Made by a program: the position numbers and the translations under genes. DNA of 64,000 bases from JBBQKI01 sp038326725 (GTDB lineage: Bacteria > Bacteroidota > Bacteroidia > Flavobacteriales > Flavobacteriaceae), in the NCBI GenBank assembly GCA_038326725.1, contig JBBQKI010000003.1, positions 1 through 64,000 on the forward strand, in the 5' to 3' direction. Positions 59,548-64,000 of this stretch are shown here, piece after piece. The number at the start of each line of letters is the position of its first letter. Position 1 is the stretch's first letter. The notes under the pieces were generated by a model that did no database searches, was not told the DNA's origin, and was given only the letters and a program-made list of their open reading frames with translations.

Positions 59548-59563
59548 TATGACACAAATCATA
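59548..59563. promoter_or_regulatory. CRP-like dyad just before the regulator start codon
   Basis: TATGA-n6-TCATA, a perfect 5-bp dyad, one step from the CRP consensus TGTGA-n6-TCACA. It ends 5 bp before the ATG of the Crp/Fnr gene, where bound protein would block its own translation or transcription. Confidence 0.4.
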
Positions 59564-59568
59564 CTCTC

Positions 59569-60156
59569 ATGATTCCCGAAGAAATTTTATGCGAATTCAA
59601 TGCCTCTTTAATTAAAGTTGCGGCAAACGAAATAATTATTTCTGAAAAAAAGAGGGCCGACTATTATTTCCAGATCCAAACAGGCGAAGTGAAAATGTTC
59701 AACCTAAATGAAAAAGGGAAGGAATTTGTTCAGGGCATTTTTGGCGATGGCGAAAGCTTTGGCGAACCCCCGTTGTTTGCCGATGTTAAATATCCCGCGT
59801 TCGCGATTGCCTTGAAACCTACGCTTTTGTTCAAATTAAAAAAAGAGGATTTGTTTAAATTGTTACAAAAGAATTTTGAAATCCATTTAAAGTTTACACA
59901 AACCCTTTCCAAAAGATTGTTCTATAAATCTACAATCCTCAAGGAAATCTCGGGCCATCCGCCCGAACACAGGATATTAACCCTAATAGATTTTTTCAAA
60001 AAAAAAGAAGGTATAAGCACACTTTTTCAGGTGGAATTCACCCGCCAGCAAATTGCCGATTTAACAGGGCTACGGGTTGAAACGGTAATCCGCGCCGTTA
60101 AAAAACTCGAGGAAGATGGCGAGCTCAAAATTGTAAAGCGCAAGGTTTTCCGTTAA
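59569..60156 (+). CDS. Crp/Fnr family transcriptional regulator
   Basis: A 195-residue regulator with an N-terminal cyclic-nucleotide-binding-like beta barrel (about 20-115; YYFQIQTGEVKMFNLNEKGK, FGDGESFGEPP) and a C-terminal winged helix (about 140-195; FTRQQIADLTGLRVETVIRAV). There are no FNR-type N-terminal iron-sulfur cysteines, so it does not sense oxygen directly through a cluster. The divergent globin operon is its most likely target. Ligand unknown. Confidence 0.9.
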   Translation: MIPEEILCEFNASLIKVAANEIIISEKKRADYYFQIQTGEVKMFNLNEKGKEFVQGIFGDGESFGEPPLFADVKYPAFAIALKPTLLFKLKKEDLFKLLQKNFEIHLKFTQTLSKRLFYKSTILKEISGHPPEHRILTLIDFFKKKEGISTLFQVEFTRQQIADLTGLRVETVIRAVKKLEEDGELKIVKRKVFR

Positions 60157-60188
60157 ACCTTTTTTAAATTGTTATTACCTTCGTCACT

Positions 60189-60965
60189 ATGATACGTATC
60201 GTTTTTTTGGGTTTTGGGAATGTAAATTTTAATTTATGCAAAGCTTTCGATAAAGTTGCAGATATTTCTGTGATTCAAATATTTAACAGAAATAATATTT
60301 TAATAAATTCTCCATTAAATACTATTCCCTTTACTTCAAATTATCCTGAAGTGATGGATGCCGATGTTTATATTATCGGGGTTCCCGATGATTCGATTTT
60401 AAGTTTTTCGGAAACACTTCCTTTTGAAAACAAATTGGTGGTCCACACATCCGGCGGTGGATCCATGGATTCCCTTTCCGGGAAGAACAGAAAAGGCGTT
60501 TTATACCCACTTCAAACTTTCTCAAAAAATAGGGAAGTAAAGTTTTCGGAAATCCCAATTTGCATCGAGGCAGAAAACGATGATGACTTGGATTTGCTAA
60601 AAAGACTGGCGAATTCCATTTCAGGGAAAGTTGTGGTAATTTCTTCGGAAGAACGTGCACAACTGCATTTGGCCGCGGTTTTTGTAAACAATTTCACCAA
60701 TTATTTATATGATGTTGCTTCGGAAATTTTAACAGAAAATAAGTTGCCCTTTGAACTTTTAAAACCGTTGATTGCCGAAACTGCCCGAAAAATTGAAAAC
60801 CTTTCACCCGCCGAAGCCCAAACCGGCCCAGCACGACGCAATGACTTGAAAACAATTCAAAAACATCTACATTTGCTAGAGAACAGCCCGCATAAAAAAC
60901 TTTACGAACAGTTCACACAAGCCCTTCAAGAAAAATTTGACCACAATGATGGAAAAAAGCTATAA
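60189..60965 (+). CDS. Rossmann-like/DUF2520 domain protein
   Basis: A 258-residue protein with an N-terminal NAD-like Rossmann fold (VFLGFGNVNFNLCKAF, GVPDDSILSFSE) and a C-terminal DUF2520 helical domain (AEAQTGPARRNDLKTIQKHL). The layout resembles NADP-dependent oxidoreductases, but the substrate is unknown. It begins a chain of genes (this, KdsC-like, UbiA, Maf) in the same direction; the next frame overlaps by up to 17-29 bp. No signal. Confidence 0.88.
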   Translation: MIRIVFLGFGNVNFNLCKAFDKVADISVIQIFNRNNILINSPLNTIPFTSNYPEVMDADVYIIGVPDDSILSFSETLPFENKLVVHTSGGGSMDSLSGKNRKGVLYPLQTFSKNREVKFSEIPICIEAENDDDLDLLKRLANSISGKVVVISSEERAQLHLAAVFVNNFTNYLYDVASEILTENKLPFELLKPLIAETARKIENLSPAEAQTGPARRNDLKTIQKHLHLLENSPHKKLYEQFTQALQEKFDHNDGKKL

Positions 60966-61476
60966 GGAATATTTGCAACACATCACCACGTTTATTTTTG
61001 ACGTGGACGGTGTACTAACGGACGGCACAATAAAAGTAACTACCACTGGCGAACTCTTCCGTACGATGAACATCAAAGATGGTTATGCCCTGAAAACAGC
61101 TGTGGAAATGGGCTACAACGTTTGCGTGATTTCTGGCGGTACCAATGAAGGCGTGCGGTTGCGGTTGCGAGGTTTGGGTATTACCGATATTTATTTGGGT
61201 GCTCACAACAAAACTGAAACGTTGGACGAATATCTGGATATTTACAATTTAAAACGTGAAAACGTACTTTATATGGGCGACGATCTGCCCGATTTTTATA
61301 TTATGCAACAAGTAGGTTTGCCTTGTTGCCCCCAAGATGCCGTGCAGGAAATAAAAGCGATTTCAAAATACATTTCCCATAAAAAAGGTGGAAAAGGCTG
61401 CGTTCGCGAGGTTATAGAACAAGTGATGAAAGTACAGGGAAAATGGTTGCCTGCAGGAAATGCAAGCTTTGATTAA
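60949..61476 (+). CDS. KdsC-like HAD family phosphatase
   Basis: A 175-residue HAD phosphatase (start at 60949, alternative 60937). IFDVDGVLTDG holds the nucleophilic aspartate of the KDO-8-phosphate phosphatase type; ISGGTNEGV and YMGDDLPDF supply the other HAD motifs. KdsC hydrolyses KDO 8-phosphate to KDO, for lipid A or capsule core. It overlaps the DUF2520 gene, a translational coupling. Other lipid A genes are not adjacent. Confidence 0.88.
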   Translation: MEKSYKEYLQHITTFIFDVDGVLTDGTIKVTTTGELFRTMNIKDGYALKTAVEMGYNVCVISGGTNEGVRLRLRGLGITDIYLGAHNKTETLDEYLDIYNLKRENVLYMGDDLPDFYIMQQVGLPCCPQDAVQEIKAISKYISHKKGGKGCVREVIEQVMKVQGKWLPAGNASFD

Positions 61477-61541
61477 CGATTAAAGATTTACGATGTACTA
61501 TTTGACTAAAAACTTATAATTAGCTAGCCTGAATCTTTCAA

Positions 61542-62456
61542 ATGCATTTCCTAAAACTTATCCGTTTCCAAAACCTACTTTTTATCGCCTTTGTCCAGGT
61601 TTTGATAAAATATAGTTTATTTCCAACTTTTGAAGTTAATGTAACTTTGAACGCATTCGGGTTTGGATTGTTGATTTTTTCAACACTTTGCATTGCTGCC
61701 GCGGGCTATATTATAAATGATATTTATGATTTGGAAATAGACCGGATAAACAAACCCGATAAAACAATTATCGGAAAAAAAATATCGGAAAAAACGGCCA
61801 ACACTTTATTTATAATATTAAATATTATCGGCGTCGGCATCGGCTTTTACCTTTCAAATTTAATAAGCAAACCTGGGTTTTCGGCACTGTTCATCATTAT
61901 TTCTGCTTTGCTTTATCTTTACGCTTCCCATTTAAAAGGAATAATTTTAGTGGGCAATCTGGTGGTTTCGGCCTTGATTGCCTTAAGCATTATTATTGTT
62001 GGCTTGTTCGACCTTTTGCCCGTAATCACTCCGGAAAATCAAGTTTTGCAATCGACGGTATTCGGCATTATCGCTGATTATGCCCTGTTCGCTTTTTTAT
62101 TGAATTTCATTCGCGAAATAGTGAAGGATTTGGAAGACATTAACGGCGACAAAAACGGTGGGCTGAATACCCTGCCAATCGCTTTGGGGAGAAAACGGAC
62201 AGTACAAATAGTTTTCGGGTTGGGGGTTTTGGTGATTTCGGTAGTAGTTTTTTATATGTACAGCTATTTTTATAGAGATCAAACGCTGGTGATGTATTTC
62301 CTCTTCTGTGTTATCGCGCCCTTGCTTTATTTTTGTGTAAAAGCTTGGGAAGCAAAAACAAAAAAAGAATTTTCCCATCTTTCAACGGTTTTGAAAATCA
62401 TCATGCTTTTGGGAATTTGTTCCATTTTTATTTATCCAATTGAAATAATTCAATAA
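61542..62456 (+). CDS. UbiA-type prenyltransferase, geranylgeranylglyceryl-phosphate family
   Basis: A 304-residue inner-membrane enzyme. The first Asp-rich motif is NDIYDLEIDRINKP (about 66-79), the second VKDLEDINGDK near 198-208. Nine or so membrane helices are predicted by eye. In Flavobacteriia such enzymes are annotated geranylgeranylglycerol-phosphate geranylgeranyltransferase. The role may be in isoprenoid quinone or lipid synthesis. The stop overlaps the Maf start by one base (TAATG). Confidence 0.86.
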   Translation: MHFLKLIRFQNLLFIAFVQVLIKYSLFPTFEVNVTLNAFGFGLLIFSTLCIAAAGYIINDIYDLEIDRINKPDKTIIGKKISEKTANTLFIILNIIGVGIGFYLSNLISKPGFSALFIIISALLYLYASHLKGIILVGNLVVSALIALSIIIVGLFDLLPVITPENQVLQSTVFGIIADYALFAFLLNFIREIVKDLEDINGDKNGGLNTLPIALGRKRTVQIVFGLGVLVISVVVFYMYSYFYRDQTLVMYFLFCVIAPLLYFCVKAWEAKTKKEFSHLSTVLKIIMLLGICSIFIYPIEIIQ

Positions 62457-63052
62457 TGCTGAAAGAAAAATTAAAAAATTTCAAGATCATTTTAGCTTCC
62501 GGTTCCCCACGAAGGCAACAGTTTTTTAAAGAGCTGGATATCGATTTTGTCATTGACATCCGTGCGGTGGAGGAGGTATATCCGCAAGATTTGAAAGGGG
62601 AAGAAATTACGGCTTATCTCGCAAAATTAAAGGCTTCGGGTTTTACCGCTATTTCAGAAAATGAAATCGTAATCACTAGTGATACCATTGTTTGGAAAAA
62701 CGAAAAAGCAATCGGCAAACCCATCGATTTTGATGATGCAAAGCAAATGCTGCAAAACCTTAGCGGCGAAATGCACGAGGTCATCACTTCGATCTGTTTT
62801 ACGGGAAAAAATTTTCAGGAAACCATAAGCGATGTTACGAAGGTTTGGTTCAAAAAATTATCGGATGAAGAAATTTCCTTTTATCTAAATAATTACAAAC
62901 CATTTGATAAGGCCGGGAGTTATGGTATTCAGGAATGGTTGGGCTATATTGGTATTGAAAAAATTGAAGGTTCCTATTTTAATGTCATGGGGCTGCCCAC
63001 TCACTTGGTTTATAAAATCTTGCTGGAAATAGGAAACCGTAATCCTGCCTAA
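62456..63052 (+). CDS. maf: Maf family nucleotide pyrophosphatase
   Basis: A 198-residue house-cleaning NTP pyrophosphatase. IILASGSPRRQQFFKEL near residues 11-27 is the Maf signature, SDTIVWKNEKAIGKP follows with its conserved Asp, and FDKAGSYGIQEW is the C-terminal motif. It may hydrolyse dTTP/UTP or m7GTP, with specificity unresolved. Coupled to the UbiA gene upstream. Confidence 0.94.
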   Translation: MLKEKLKNFKIILASGSPRRQQFFKELDIDFVIDIRAVEEVYPQDLKGEEITAYLAKLKASGFTAISENEIVITSDTIVWKNEKAIGKPIDFDDAKQMLQNLSGEMHEVITSICFTGKNFQETISDVTKVWFKKLSDEEISFYLNNYKPFDKAGSYGIQEWLGYIGIEKIEGSYFNVMGLPTHLVYKILLEIGNRNPA

Positions 63053-63092
63053 GATTTTAATTTGTGGTATTTTTGTTCAAAGATTTTATTGA

Positions 63093-64000
63093 ATGTTATT
63101 TTTTTTGAAAAACTCTATTTTTTTAAAGTTGCTTTTCTTTGCCGGCATTGGTTTTTTTGCGGGCTGTAATCCTTCAAAAAAAGATGCATCTCAATCAATT
63201 CCTTCAGTTAATTCCAAAAATGGCGATATAAAATACCGCGTTGTTTCCGACGAATTTAAAGAGTATTGGTTTTCCGGAGAAGCAGAAATTACATCATATC
63301 AACTTACACAGGAGCGGTATGGCGAGCTACGGGAAGGCACAGCCGTGAACATTTTTGTTACAGAGGATTTTTTACCGGGAGCCCAAGTGAAATCGGATAC
63401 AGTTTCCGAAGAAAATATTTCCGTTTTAAAACTGAATGCCACCAAAAACTTCAATACCGGCATTTACCCATATTCAATTATGAGCAGCACGTTCAGCCCT
63501 ATTTCCATTTTGGGACATCCATTAAAAGTGAGCACTTCAGTTCAGGAATGGTGTGGACATGCATATTTGCAATTGAACAACAGGGAAGATTTTGAAATTG
63601 TTTCGCATTCTTATTTTGCAGGGGAGGCTGATCAAAGTTTTTCCATCCCGAAAACCTGGCTCGAAAATGAGCTTTGGAACTTGATCCGAATAAATCCGGA
63701 AGAATTGCCCACTGGAGATATTATGATAATTCCTTCCTTTGAATATTCGCGGCTTCGGCACAAGGCCATCGAGGCTCACGCAGCTTTTGCAAGTTTAAAA
63801 CAAGGCGATTCCATGACCATTTACACTTTAAATTACCCGAATTTGCAACGGGAACTGGTCCTTTATTTCCAAAGCAGTTTTCCGTATGAAATCGAAAAAT
63901 GGGAAGAAACCAACGCTCCCCACCCAAATGATACGCTAAACCTGAAAACCACGGCCATCAAAATGAAAAGCATCCGCAGTGCTTATTGGTCTCAAAACGC
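63093..64000 (+). CDS. Lipoprotein of unknown function, truncated by the window end
   Basis: The frame is open from ATG 63093 through 64000 (302 codons). The N-terminus has a hydrophobic signal and a lipobox-like GFFAGC (about residue 25), then NPSKKDAS. The mature region includes SDEFKEYWFSGEAEITSYQL and TSVQEWCGHAYLQLNNREDF. Homologues are sometimes labelled septum formation inhibitor Maf, apparently because they sit beside maf; the sequence has no Maf motif, so I do not use the name. A TATTTTTG at 63068-63075 is a possible -7 element. The gene continues beyond the window. Confidence 0.8.
   Translation, partial: MLFFLKNSIFLKLLFFAGIGFFAGCNPSKKDASQSIPSVNSKNGDIKYRVVSDEFKEYWFSGEAEITSYQLTQERYGELREGTAVNIFVTEDFLPGAQVKSDTVSEENISVLKLNATKNFNTGIYPYSIMSSTFSPISILGHPLKVSTSVQEWCGHAYLQLNNREDFEIVSHSYFAGEADQSFSIPKTWLENELWNLIRINPEELPTGDIMIIPSFEYSRLRHKAIEAHAAFASLKQGDSMTIYTLNYPNLQRELVLYFQSSFPYEIEKWEETNAPHPNDTLNLKTTAIKMKSIRSAYWSQN

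Overview
The window reads as chromosomal DNA of a marine or environmental Flavobacteriaceae bacterium (Bacteroidota). The evidence is the AT-rich composition, TonB-dependent receptors with carboxypeptidase-like N-terminal domains, several TAnnTTTG-type -7 promoter elements, start sites with little Shine-Dalgarno sequence, a fused CcsBA, a YfhO protein, and family-typical small proteins (DUF4834-, DUF6146- and DUF6787-like). An Aequorivita-like genus is possible, but this is a guess. I see no rRNA, tRNA, CRISPR array, prophage or insertion sequence. Most of the window is housekeeping.

Layout. 0-3.4 kb: a large TonB receptor, then a 0.7-kb stretch of gene debris. 3.4-7.1 kb: ferredoxin, LuxC-type acyl-CoA reductase, serC and serA. 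7.1-11.3 kb: a probable operon of two small conserved proteins, a His/Cys-rich membrane peptide, a second TonB receptor and its lipoprotein, which I read as a metal-uptake unit. 11.2-20.5 kb: msrA, a LolD-like ATPase, a cytosolic GAF histidine kinase, a BatA-type protein and a dihydroorotase homologue lacking most catalytic residues. 20.6-27.1 kb: a large family of unknown function, bcp, an endonuclease III without its iron-sulfur cysteines, a 50-residue small protein, an ECF-like sigma factor and uvrA.

27.4-33.9 kb is the accessory region. A tight three-gene operon encodes a membrane TolB-like/TPR protein, a small membrane-anchored helical protein, and a fusion of a caspase-like peptidase, a serine alpha/beta hydrolase and a helical repeat tail, with both catalytic centres intact. 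It is followed by two sequences resembling sigma-54 promoters. The first could produce a short RNA ending at a terminator. The second precedes a secreted Tyr/His/Arg/Asn-rich protein. This operon is the best candidate for an undescribed system; its function (defence, stress-triggered lysis or signalling) is inference.

33.9-46.4 kb: glycosyltransferase plus YfhO, an outer-membrane protein, a GNAT-like protein, an alpha-oxoamine-synthase-family acyltransferase beside a cysteine-synthase-like enzyme (candidate capnine/sulfonolipid pair), an S9 oligopeptidase, YbaB and threonine aldolase. 46.4-55.4 kb: prfB with a programmed +1 frameshift, a SIMPL protein, a third TonB-type barrel, fumC, and behind fumC a 21-bp repeat array joined to a diverged, frameshifted second copy of the fumC 3' end. 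55.5-64 kb: CcsBA, a truncated globin with a small membrane protein divergent from a Crp/Fnr regulator, then a DUF2520 protein, a KdsC-like phosphatase, a UbiA prenyltransferase, Maf and a lipoprotein cut by the window edge.
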